From the NCBI GenBank assembly GCA_903835275.1, contig CAILMK010000475.1, positions 1 through 8,092 of the forward strand: a stretch of DNA of 8,092 nt, read 5' to 3'. Shown in pieces: positions 1-6,378 of this stretch. Under the pieces are notes generated by a model. The model searched no databases, was not told the origin of the DNA, and saw only the letters and a program-made list of their open reading frames with translations. The translations under genes were made by a program, and so were the position numbers. The first letter of the stretch is position 1, and each line of letters starts with the position of its first letter. The stretch comes from an uncultured bacterium. Lineage in GTDB: Bacteria > Bacteroidota > Bacteroidia > CAILMK01.

Positions 1-1014
1 ATGATATGCTTGCACAGCCAAAGCCCTGATATCAATCAAGGTGTTGAGCGTGCAAAAGAAGAAGACCAGGGCGCAGGTGACCAGGGTATGATGTTTGGTT
101 ATGCAAGTAACGAAACTGACAACTACATGCCACTTTCACTGGAGCTTTCCCACCTTTTACTTCGAGAACTTGCTGAAATACGCCGCGAAGGCAAGGTAAT
201 GAAATACCTTCGTCCGGATAGCAAGGCTCAGGTGACTATTGAATACAACGAAAAGAACAAACCTCTGCGTATAGATACCATCGTTGTTTCTACACAACAT
301 GACGAGTTCATCAAATCTTCTGATAAGGTGAGCAAGGAAGAAGCTGAAAAGCAAATGCAGGACGTTATCAAGGCTGATATCATCAAGCATTTGATCCCGC
401 GCATCAAGAAATTCCTTCCTACACGTATCAAGAAGCTTTTCACAGATGACGTTCGTTACCTCATCAATCCTACTGGCAAGTTCGTAATCGGCGGTCCTCA
501 CGGGGATACAGGTTTGACAGGCCGTAAGATCATCGTTGATACTTATGGTGGTCGCGGTGCTCACGGTGGTGGTGCATTCTCAGGTAAGGATCCATCCAAG
601 GTTGACCGTTCCGCTGCTTATGCTGCACGTCACATTGCAAAGAATATGGTTGCTGCAGGTGTAGCTGACCAGGCGCTTGTACAGGTAGCATACGCTATCG
701 GTGTTGCTGAGCCGGTTGGTTTCAACGTGAATACTTACAATACAGGTAAGGTTAAAAATGCAGAAGGCAAGAAACTTAGTGATAATGAAATTGCTGATAA
801 GCTTAGCAAATTATTTGATCTTCGCCCGGCAGTTCTTATCAAACGTCTTGGTTTGAAGAACCCTATTTATAGCGAAACAGCAGCTTACGGACACATGGGC
901 CGTACTCCTGAAATGAAGACTGTTGGCGCTAACGGACATACCCGCCAGGTGGAAACATTCACGTGGGAGAAATTGGATTATGTAGATAAGATCAAACAGG
1001 CTTTCGGTCTGTAA
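1..1014 (+). CDS. metK: S-adenosylmethionine synthetase (MetK), 5'-truncated by window edge
   Basis: Makes S-adenosylmethionine from methionine and ATP, releasing phosphate and pyrophosphate; cytosolic and essential in most bacteria. The 337 visible residues align closely with the E. coli enzyme from its QSPDINQGV stretch onward. The ATP-site hexapeptide GAGDQG lies at visible residues 24-29, the GGGAFSGKD phosphate-binding motif at 189-197, followed by [19 protein letters not shown]. The C-terminal [10 protein letters not shown] region is intact and the end is natural. The ATG at base 1 is a methionine inside the protein, not the start: roughly the first 90-105 residues, including the first catalytic histidine, lie outside the window. 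Compared with E. coli there is a Lys/Glu-rich insertion around residues 108-125 that I associate with Bacteroidota MetK. The gene is followed at once by a strong terminator, so it probably ends its transcription unit. Confidence 0.97.
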   Translation: MICLHSQSPDINQGVERAKEEDQGAGDQGMMFGYASNETDNYMPLSLELSHLLLRELAEIRREGKVMKYLRPDSKAQVTIEYNEKNKPLRIDTIVVSTQHDEFIKSSDKVSKEEAEKQMQDVIKADIIKHLIPRIKKFLPTRIKKLFTDDVRYLINPTGKFVIGGPHGDTGLTGRKIIVDTYGGRGAHGGGAFSGKDPSKVDRSAAYAARHIAKNMVAAGVADQALVQVAYAIGVAEPVGFNVNTYNTGKVKNAEGKKLSDNEIADKLSKLFDLRPAVLIKRLGLKNPIYSETAAYGHMGRTPEMKTVGANGHTRQVETFTWEKLDYVDKIKQAFGL

Positions 1015-1040
1015 GATTTGATTTCTGAAGATATTTTTGG

Positions 1041-1074
1041 AAAGCCTCCCGATGCTCGGGAGGCTTTTATTTTT
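1041..1074 (+). terminator. Rho-independent terminator of metK
   Basis: A perfect 12-bp stem, AAAGCCTCCCGA (1041-1052) pairing with TCGGGAGGCTTT (1056-1067) around a 3-base loop, runs into a T-rich tail (1065-1074, interrupted by one A). It starts 27 bases after the metK stop. On the minus strand the stem is followed by CC and an A run, so it should be much weaker for transcripts arriving from the right. Its T tail abuts the left inverted repeat of the neighbouring GxxExxY cassette. Confidence 0.92.
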
Positions 1075-1102
1075 CCCGCAGATCTCGCGGATAACGCAGA
1101 TT
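1071..1102 (+). repeat. Left inverted repeat of GxxExxY cassette (three 9-base units)
   Basis: TTTTC is followed by three tandem 9-base units: CCGCAGATC (1076-1084), TCGCGGATA (1085-1093) and ACGCAGATT (1094-1102), consensus NCGCAGATN. It matches the reverse complement of 1502-1533 at 26 of 32 positions by hand alignment. The last two bases belong to the TAA stop codon of the minus-strand GxxExxY gene, so repeat and gene interlock. Confidence 0.8.
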
Positions 1103-1484
1103 AATTTACCAGACCATTAACTTTCCTGAAGATATTCTTGTCGATATTATCACAGTTGAAATTTACCAATATTCCGATTGGCTTTCCGGATAATTTTAAA
1201 TAAGTAATAAGTTGTTTGTGATGCACTTTTGCAAGTTCCTCTACAGATTTAATTTCAATAATAACGAGATCATTTACAAGTAAATCAATTCTAAAACCAA
1301 CATCCATTTTTACATCGTCATAAAAAACGGGAAGAGGAAGCTCAGATTTAACGTCAAGGCCTCTTTTCTTCAATTCATAGATTAAAGTAACCTGATAAAC
1401 GGACTCAAGTAATCCTGGACCAAGGGCATTATACACATTGAAAATTGCGCCTCTTATCTGGTATGTAATCTCATTAATATCCAT
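1101..1484 (-). CDS. GxxExxY family protein (PD-(D/E)xK nuclease-like)
   Basis: A 127-residue protein recognisable as the GxxExxY family (Pfam PD-(D/E)XK nuclease superfamily), full length for that family. The name-giving motif is G24-LL-E27-SV-Y30. The nuclease-like core follows in the right order: D67 in GFRIDLLV, then E77-I-K79 on the next strand, and Q91 in the following helix, matching the E...D...ExK...Q pattern of PD-(D/E)xK folds. All key residues are present, so it is not an obvious pseudogene. No biological role is firmly known for the family; nuclease activity is inferred from fold. The start ATG (1482-1484) suits the family N-terminus (MxxNEITYxI) and has no Shine-Dalgarno sequence. 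The gene lies 53 bases downstream of argS on the same strand, with no terminator or TAnnTTTG box in between, so it may be read through from argS. Its stop codon lies in the left repeat, and its start adjoins a degenerate fourth 9-mer. Confidence 0.9.
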   Translation of the reverse strand: MDINEITYQIRGAIFNVYNALGPGLLESVYQVTLIYELKKRGLDVKSELPLPVFYDDVKMDVGFRIDLLVNDLVIIEIKSVEELAKVHHKQLITYLKLSGKPIGILVNFNCDNIDKNIFRKVNGLVN

Positions 1485-1533
1485 ATTAGCGTATTAAAAA
1501 ATATCAGCGTAATCTGCGGGATCAGCGGGAAAA
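1484..1533 (-). repeat. Right inverted repeat of GxxExxY cassette
   Basis: Read on the minus strand, 1533-1502 is TTTTC followed by the 9-base units CCGCTGATC (1528-1520), CCGCAGATT (1519-1511) and ACGCTGATA (1510-1502). A degenerate further unit, ACGCTAATA, lies at 1492-1484 and runs into the ATG of the GxxExxY gene. The 1502-1533 part mirrors the left repeat (26/32). The units here are mostly CGCTGAT, those on the left CGCAGAT or CGCGGAT. It begins 4 bases from the argS stop codon. Confidence 0.78.
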
Positions 1534-1537
1534 TAGC

Positions 1538-3316
1538 CTACATCCTTTCAGGCATTTCTATGCCCAGTAATTTCATGGAGGCTTCTATGCATTGAGCCGC
1601 TTTTGTAATTAGTAATATCCGGAAATTGCGTACTTGTTCATCGGCTTCATTCAGAACAGAATGTTCCTGGTAAAAACGATTGAATTCCTTTGCAAGTTCG
1701 TAGGCATAATTTGCTACAAGCGCGGGAGAAAGATTCTCCTCTGCTTCCCGTAACACATCATCCTTGCGTGATAAAAGTTTTATTACTTCCTTCTCTTCAG
1801 CATGTAAATTAACATTTCCAAAATCGCCACTACCATTCTCTCCTGCCTTTCTCAATATAGAACGTATTCTGGTATATGTATATTGTATGAAAGGTCCGGT
1901 GAAACCCTGCAATTCTATGGATTCCTTTGGATTGAAAAGCATGCGCTTTTTAGGATCCACTTTCAGGAGATAAAACTTGAGTGCAGACATACCTATCTTG
2001 CGGAAAAGATCATGTTGTTCTTCTGAGGAAAGATCTTCCAGTTTTCCCTGCTCTTTCGTTTTTTCCTCGGCGGCTTTCAGCATATCGCTGATAAGCTCAT
2101 CTGCATCTACAACCGTTCCTTCACGTGATTTCATTTTTCCTTCGGGAAGATCCACCATACCATAGGAAAGATGATTCAGGGAATCCCACCACGGACGGTG
2201 AAAATGTTTGAATATTAAACGCAATACTTTGAAATGATAATCCTGTTCGTTGCCTACGGTATAGATCAATTCATCCAGTGCGAATTCATTAAACCTTTCC
2301 TGAGCGGTACCAAGATCCTGGGTAATATAAACAGAAGTTCCATCAGAACGCAATACAAGCTTTTCATCAAGTCCATCCCCTGTAAGATCTATCCAGACTG
2401 AACCATCTTCACGTTGTTGGAAAACATGTTTTTCCAAACCTTCATTCACAATATTTTTTCCTAAAAGATACGTCTGGCTTTCATAGTAGAATTTATCAAA
2501 ATTTACTCCAAGGTTTTTATACGTGATGCTAAATCCTGCGTATACCCACTCATTCATCATTTTCCAGATGCGAATGGTTTCCGCATCACCATCTTCCCAC
2601 TTCAACAATAGAGCTTGTGCTTCTTTTATAAGAGGTGCGTTTTTTTCAGCTTCCTCTTTCAGCATTCCTGTTTCAACCAGGGTTTTTATCTCCTGCTTAT
2701 AAATCTTGTCAAATTCAACATAGTATTTCCCTACCAAGTGATCACCTTTCATACCTGAACTTTCGGGAGTTTCACCGTAACCGAATTTCATCCAGGCAAG
2801 CATGGATTTGCAGATATGTATTCCGCGGTCATTGATGAGGTTTGCCTTGATCACTTCATGGCCCCGTGCTTTTAAAATTTCAGCAACGGAATAACCAAGA
2901 AGATTATTCCTGACGTGACCAAGGTGAAGTGGCTTATTTGTATTCGGAGAGGAATATTCCACCATTACTTTTCTGGGTTTGGAAGAAACTCCCCAAACCA
3001 AAGATTCATTTTGTCCCAATTCCCTGAGATAATCCAGCCATGTTTCCTTAGTAAAAAGAATATTCAGGAAGCCTTTTACGATTTCGTATTTTTCAATTTG
3101 TTCAACATTATTGACAAGGGCAGCACCCAGCTCTTCTGCAGTTTCCTGTGGTGATTTGTGGGATACTTTAGTCAAAGGGAAAACAACAATAGTATAATCG
3201 CCTTCAAATTCAGGGCGTGTTTGTTGTAATTGAATATCCGAAGCGGTGATTTCAACCTTATATAGCTCATTAACCGCTTGAGCTGCCTTTTCCCTGAGTA
3301 AATTCTGAATATTCAT
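1538..3316 (-). CDS. argS: Arginyl-tRNA synthetase
   Basis: Charges tRNA-Arg with arginine using ATP; a class I aminoacyl-tRNA synthetase of the cytosol, essential for translation. The predicted 592 residues are normal length. Domain order: N-terminal ArgRS-specific tRNA-contact domain (about 1-110), Rossmann catalytic domain with the HIGH-type signature HLGH at 131-134 (preceded by SSPNTNKPL), the KMSKS-type loop as MKSR at 395-398, and the C-terminal DALR anticodon-binding helical domain (about 470-592). I chose the ATG at 3314-3316 (MNIQNLLREK), which fits the family N-terminus. An in-frame GTG at 3335-3337 would overlap the -7 box and is unlikely. The gene diverges from the CLC gene. Downstream on the same strand is the GxxExxY cassette, whose repeat begins 4 bases past the stop, so argS has no recognisable terminator of its own; one may have been displaced. 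Confidence 0.97.
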   Translation of the reverse strand: MNIQNLLREKAAQAVNELYKVEITASDIQLQQTRPEFEGDYTIVVFPLTKVSHKSPQETAEELGAALVNNVEQIEKYEIVKGFLNILFTKETWLDYLRELGQNESLVWGVSSKPRKVMVEYSSPNTNKPLHLGHVRNNLLGYSVAEILKARGHEVIKANLINDRGIHICKSMLAWMKFGYGETPESSGMKGDHLVGKYYVEFDKIYKQEIKTLVETGMLKEEAEKNAPLIKEAQALLLKWEDGDAETIRIWKMMNEWVYAGFSITYKNLGVNFDKFYYESQTYLLGKNIVNEGLEKHVFQQREDGSVWIDLTGDGLDEKLVLRSDGTSVYITQDLGTAQERFNEFALDELIYTVGNEQDYHFKVLRLIFKHFHRPWWDSLNHLSYGMVDLPEGKMKSREGTVVDADELISDMLKAAEEKTKEQGKLEDLSSEEQHDLFRKIGMSALKFYLLKVDPKKRMLFNPKESIELQGFTGPFIQYTYTRIRSILRKAGENGSGDFGNVNLHAEEKEVIKLLSRKDDVLREAEENLSPALVANYAYELAKEFNRFYQEHSVLNEADEQVRNFRILLITKAAQCIEASMKLLGIEMPERM

Positions 3317-3336
3317 ATGGTAATCTATATATCTCA

Positions 3337-3344
3337 CAAAGATA
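3337..3344 (-). promoter_or_regulatory. argS promoter, Bacteroidota -7 box
   Basis: On the minus strand the sequence is TATCTTTG, a perfect TAnnTTTG -7 element of the Bacteroidota primary sigma factor. It ends 20 bases before the argS ATG, predicting a 5' leader of about 15 bases. No good -33 TTTG was found at the expected distance. The element supports the ATG at 3316 over the upstream GTG. Confidence 0.65.
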
Positions 3345-3374
3345 CGAATATATTGAAACCTCTAAAATTGATGT

Positions 3375-3410
3375 TTTGTTCCTTTCCTCATGGAAATCGG
3401 CTTAACTTTG
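3375..3410 (+). promoter_or_regulatory. CLC gene promoter, Bacteroidota type
   Basis: The -7 box TAACTTTG (3403-3410) fits TAnnTTTG exactly and ends 17 bases before the ATG at 3428. A TTTG at 3375-3378 could be the -33 element, but the 24-base spacing is a little long. The short predicted leader supports the start at 3428 over the in-frame ATG at 3317, which lies upstream of this promoter and within the divergent argS control region. Confidence 0.6.
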
Positions 3411-3427
3411 TCTCTCCTTTACCAAAA

Positions 3428-5191
3428 ATGAAGTATGTTCACTCACTGATCCGCTGGACGCAAAGCCGTCTGAATAAAAGGCAATTTTTGTTGCTTTCAG
3501 CGGTGCTCATTGGGGTATCCATGGGTTTTGCTTCCATTGTTCTGAAAACCTTTGTTCATTACATTTTCAAGGCTGCTACATTCAACCGCGGGGTGAATTA
3601 CAATTACTATTACCTGGCACTTCCGGGCATTGGAATTTTACTCACTGTTCTCGTCATAAAGTACCTGCTAAGGGGTAAACTTGAAAAAGGACTCTCTAAT
3701 CTTCATTTGAATATTTCCAAGAATGCAAGTTCTGTTCCGCGGGAACAAATGTATTCGCAGATCATTACAAGTTCTATTACCATAGGCCTGGGGGGCTCTG
3801 CAGGTTTGGAAGCCCCTATTGTGATTACCGGAGCCGCATTCGGTTCCAATTATGCAAAGGTATACCACCTTACCGCAAAGGATAGAACATTGCTTCTTGC
3901 CTGCGGTGCGGCGGCAGGTATTGGATCAGCTTTTAATGCCCCAATAGCAGGGGTGCTATTCGTATTGGAAGTATTGCTGCTGGATGTATCCATTTCCGCC
4001 TTTATTCCGCTCATTATCGCTGCTGCAAGCGGTGCCCTGATCTCTAAAATATTCCTTGAGGAAAATATTCTCTTAAGCTTTGACCACGTGCAGGCCTTTA
4101 ATTACAGAAATGTACCATATTACATCATTTTAGGAGTGCTTGCCGGATTACTTTCTGCGTATCATTCACGATTATTCACCAAGGTGGAAGGATGGTTCAG
4201 CAAATCAAAAGGCAAGGTTTATCGCAATGTAATTATCGGTGGCATTTTGCTGGGTTTTCTTTATTTTATTTTTCCAAGTTTATTCGGTGAGGGTTATTCG
4301 AGTATAAAAACACTCTCTGACCAGAAGCCTGAAAACCTTATGAACGGAAGTATATTTTCAGAGTACGAAAACAATGCCTGGTATGTTTTGATCTTTGTTG
4401 GATTAACAACCTTTGTAAAGGCATTTGCAACAGGTATTACACTTGGTGCAGGTGGAAACGGAGGAAATTTTGCACCATCGCTTTTTCTTGGTGCTCACCT
4501 GGGATTTTTCTGGGCGAGGCTGTTGAATCTCTTGAATTTTACAAAACTGCCTGAGAATAATTTTACCATTGTAGGTATGGCAGGAATACTCAGCGGTATT
4601 TATCATGCACCATTGACTGCAATATTTTTAATCGCGGAAATCACTGGCGGTTATACCTTGATGATTCCGTTGATGATTGTATCATCTATTGCATTTGTTA
4701 TCTCTAAATATTTTGAGCCGTATTCAATGGATACTAAAAAACTGGTGCATAGCGGTCAAATATTTACCGATGACAAGGATAAGAATATTCTGGTAAGTAT
4801 AAAGGCATCCGGACTGGTGGAAACTGATTTTCAAAAAATAAAGGCAGATGCAACACTTGGAAGCCTGGTGGATCTGATCTCCACTTCGAGAAGAAATATA
4901 TTTCCTGTTGTGGATGCCGATGGAAAACTTCTTGGTATCGTTCTTTTAGACAATGCCCGTGAAGTTATTTTCAAAAGGGAATTGTATGATACCATGAAAG
5001 TTTCCGAGCTAATGACTAAGGCTCCGGGAATGGTGCATCCTATGGAAACCATGGACGTAGTCATGCAGAAATTTGATGACACCGGAGCATGGAATTTACC
5101 GGTGATTGATGATGGAAAGTATATCGGATTTATCTCAAAATCAACGGTGTTCAATAGATATAGGGAAAAGCTGATGGCGACTACGCTTTAA
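3428..5191 (+). CDS. CLC-family chloride channel/transporter with two CBS domains
   Basis: An inner-membrane anion channel or Cl-/H+ antiporter of 587 residues. The membrane part (about 20-430) carries the CLC signatures: GLEAP at 126-130, corresponding to GREGP of E. coli ClcA, with E128 as gating glutamate; FNAPIAGVLF as conserved helix H; GNFAP at 346-350, corresponding to GIFAP; and Y432, the likely counterpart of the central Tyr445. The GSGIP selectivity stretch is not recognisable and appears as a divergent Ser/Asn-rich segment near SKNASSVP. The internal proton glutamate of ClcA (Glu203) aligns with V182, just after E181. The cytosolic tail holds two CBS domains (about 465-522 and 525-580), which in other CLCs bind adenine nucleotides or regulate gating. 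Start chosen by promoter position and similarity. It diverges from argS and is followed 119 bases later by a potassium channel gene. Whether it is a passive channel or an antiporter cannot be read from sequence. Confidence 0.93.
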   Translation: MKYVHSLIRWTQSRLNKRQFLLLSAVLIGVSMGFASIVLKTFVHYIFKAATFNRGVNYNYYYLALPGIGILLTVLVIKYLLRGKLEKGLSNLHLNISKNASSVPREQMYSQIITSSITIGLGGSAGLEAPIVITGAAFGSNYAKVYHLTAKDRTLLLACGAAAGIGSAFNAPIAGVLFVLEVLLLDVSISAFIPLIIAAASGALISKIFLEENILLSFDHVQAFNYRNVPYYIILGVLAGLLSAYHSRLFTKVEGWFSKSKGKVYRNVIIGGILLGFLYFIFPSLFGEGYSSIKTLSDQKPENLMNGSIFSEYENNAWYVLIFVGLTTFVKAFATGITLGAGGNGGNFAPSLFLGAHLGFFWARLLNLLNFTKLPENNFTIVGMAGILSGIYHAPLTAIFLIAEITGGYTLMIPLMIVSSIAFVISKYFEPYSMDTKKLVHSGQIFTDDKDKNILVSIKASGLVETDFQKIKADATLGSLVDLISTSRRNIFPVVDADGKLLGIVLLDNAREVIFKRELYDTMKVSELMTKAPGMVHPMETMDVVMQKFDDTGAWNLPVIDDGKYIGFISKSTVFNRYREKLMATTL

Positions 5192-5280
5192 CCACCCTTG
5201 CCCCTAAATCCCCTAAAGGGGACTTTCCCCTTATCACTAATTGCATGAAGTGCTTCCCCCTTTAGGGGGTTAGAGGGTTG
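5192..5280. repeat. G/C-run inverted repeat between CLC and Kir genes
   Basis: Two imperfectly complementary arms enclose a mixed centre. The left arm (about 5193-5221) contains CCCTTGCCCC, TAAATCCCC, TAAAGGGG; the right arm (about 5254-5279) contains CCCCCTTTAGGGGG followed by TTAGAGGG. CCCCTTTAGGGG on the right is the reverse complement of CCCCTAAAGGGG on the left. Each arm also forms its own small hairpin (CCCC-TAAA-GGGG; CCCCC-TTTA-GGGGG at 5256-5269). From memory, CCCCTAAA/TTTAGGGG stretches recur between genes in many Bacteroidota genomes, which I cannot verify here. It could act as a transcription terminator for the CLC gene, but no T run directly follows a stem. Confidence 0.7.
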
Positions 5281-5303
5281 AGTTCATTTTTTTATTATAT
5301 TTG
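5278..5303 (+). promoter_or_regulatory. Kir channel gene promoter
   Basis: The -7 box TATATTTG (5296-5303) is a perfect TAnnTTTG. A TTG at 5278-5280, on the edge of the G/C-run repeat, is a possible -33 element at a shortish 15-base spacing. Only 7 bases separate the -7 box from the ATG at 5311, so the transcript should have a leader of a few bases or none. Confidence 0.6.
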
Positions 5304-5310
5304 TACTGAT

Positions 5311-6288
5311 ATGGCAAAACGTTTTTTCAGGAATAATGATCCGAATAATTTCAAGGATCTTGGATTCGGGACACAGGTAAGTAACTCTGTCAAGCGCATG
5401 CTCAATGCCGACGGAACCTTTAATGTTATCCGTAAGGGCGTGAAGGGACAGGGCGTCATGAATCTTTACAACCTGTTGATCACCATGTCATGGCGCAGGT
5501 TTATGTTTTCCCTGATTACCTACTATGTAGTTGCAAATTTATTTTTTGCTGCACTTTATGTATTAGGTGCCCACGAAAACCTTGGTGGCGAAACGGGAGC
5601 CAGTGGAATGAATAGTTTCTGGGATGCTTTTTTCTTCAGTGCGCAAACGCTTTCCACTGTAGGATACGGGCATATTCATCCTGTAACTCTTTTTGGAAAT
5701 ATCATCGCCGCTGTAGAATCCCTGACCGGTTTGATGGGATTTGCATTAGCTACAGGTTTATTGTATGGAAGGTTTTCAAGACCGAATGCAAAAATATTAT
5801 ACAGCGATAAGGCCGTTATTGCTCCTTACAAGGATATCACTGCGTTTATGTTCCGACTGGCGAATATGAGAAAGAATCAACTCATTGAAACCACTGTTAT
5901 ATTGAACTTTTCCATGGTAGTGGAACGCGACGGAAAACCAACCCGAATTTTCGAAAATCTTAAACTGGAAAGGGATAAAATTGATTTCTTTCCAACTTCA
6001 TGGACGATCGTTCACCCTATAGATGAAAACAGCCCCTTGTATGGCCTTACAGAGGAAGACGTAAACAAAGGTAATGCGGAGTTTATTTTATTGATCAATG
6101 CTTTTGATGATACTTTCTCCCAAACGGTACACTCAAGGCGCTCCTACAAGCATCATGAAATACAATGGGGTGCCAAATTCCCTACGATGGTTGATACCCC
6201 TGAAAATGGGAAAACAGTATTGCGCCTTGATAAGATCAGCGAAACTGAAAAAGTGCCATTGCCCGTGATCATTGTTGAACAGGAATAA
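5311..6288 (+). CDS. KirBac-type inward-rectifier potassium channel
   Basis: A tetrameric inner-membrane K+ channel of the inward-rectifier family, 325 residues, normal for KirBac proteins. In order: cytosolic N-terminus, amphipathic slide helix (about 48-60), TM1 (about 64-85), pore helix (about 105-115), selectivity filter TVGYG at 116-120, TM2 (about 128-153), and the large immunoglobulin-like cytoplasmic domain (about 160-310) with the usual RLANMRKNQLIE stretch. At the rectification-controller site (Asp172 of Kir2.1), hand alignment puts F144, which is uncharged, while E136 lies higher in TM2; weak rectification is therefore likely but is inference. The ATG at 5311 is preferred over an in-frame TTG at 5278 because a -7 box lies between them and MAKRFF suits the family. 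It follows the CLC gene in the same direction but with its own promoter. Confidence 0.95.
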   Translation: MAKRFFRNNDPNNFKDLGFGTQVSNSVKRMLNADGTFNVIRKGVKGQGVMNLYNLLITMSWRRFMFSLITYYVVANLFFAALYVLGAHENLGGETGASGMNSFWDAFFFSAQTLSTVGYGHIHPVTLFGNIIAAVESLTGLMGFALATGLLYGRFSRPNAKILYSDKAVIAPYKDITAFMFRLANMRKNQLIETTVILNFSMVVERDGKPTRIFENLKLERDKIDFFPTSWTIVHPIDENSPLYGLTEEDVNKGNAEFILLINAFDDTFSQTVHSRRSYKHHEIQWGAKFPTMVDTPENGKTVLRLDKISETEKVPLPVIIVEQE

Positions 6289-6366
6289 AACCAATTAATC
6301 TTTGGAAATATATCGCCCCGAACTACATACCAATATAATTGGTTAAATTGCAATCGTTTAATTAAA
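6289..6366. repeat. Inverted repeats at the boundary of the A+T-rich segment
   Basis: AACCAATTA (6289-6297) is exactly complementary to TAATTGGTT (6336-6344) across 38 bases. A competing local hairpin, ACCAAT-ATA-ATTGGT (6329-6343), uses the same right arm, and a 10-base palindrome TTTAATTAAA follows at 6357-6366. These fill the 90-base gap between the Kir gene and the unknown gene at 6379. They could be a weak terminator, an operator for the downstream pair, or an insertion scar. No T run follows the stems, and no exact TAnnTTTG box is present (nearest AATCTTTG at 6297-6304). Confidence 0.45.
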
Positions 6367-6378
6367 ACTTAAAGCCTA

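Larger units (their letters stand above)
1071..1533 (-). mobile_element. Putative GxxExxY cassette bounded by inverted 9-mer arrays
   Basis: A 463-base unit consists of one short gene with almost no spare sequence and imperfect 32-base inverted repeats at its ends. It sits between the end of the metK terminator and 4 bases from the argS stop codon, a placement that would harm neither neighbour. It encodes no transposase, so if mobile it would depend on a factor elsewhere, or its own PD-(D/E)xK-like product would have to act. No clear target-site duplication is visible. The inverted repeats and compactness are seen directly; mobility is inference. It could instead be two copies of a dispersed intergenic repeat with a resident gene between them. 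Confidence 0.45.

Noticed and set aside
157..564. A 135-codon open frame on the minus strand inside metK.
   Set aside because: It lies wholly antisense to an unmistakable MetK coding region, has no recognisable motifs, and is explained by codon bias of the real gene.
1071..1533. CRISPR-like array from the tandem CGCAGAT units.
   Set aside because: The units are 9 bases, directly tandem with no spacers, and in opposite orientation at the two ends.
1060..1540. Target-site duplication flanking the GxxExxY cassette.
   Set aside because: Only a TA on each side can be matched, and not directly adjacent on the left. This is too short to count as evidence in A+T-rich sequence.
3317..3337. Earlier GTG start for argS at 3337.
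   Set aside because: The GTG overlaps the -7 box, and the ATG at 3316 gives the usual ArgRS N-terminus.
3317..3427. N-terminal extension of the CLC protein by 37 residues from an ATG at 3317.
   Set aside because: The extension spans the TAnnTTTG box at 3403-3410 and the divergent argS control region, and does not resemble a CLC N-terminus. The ATG at 3428 is better.
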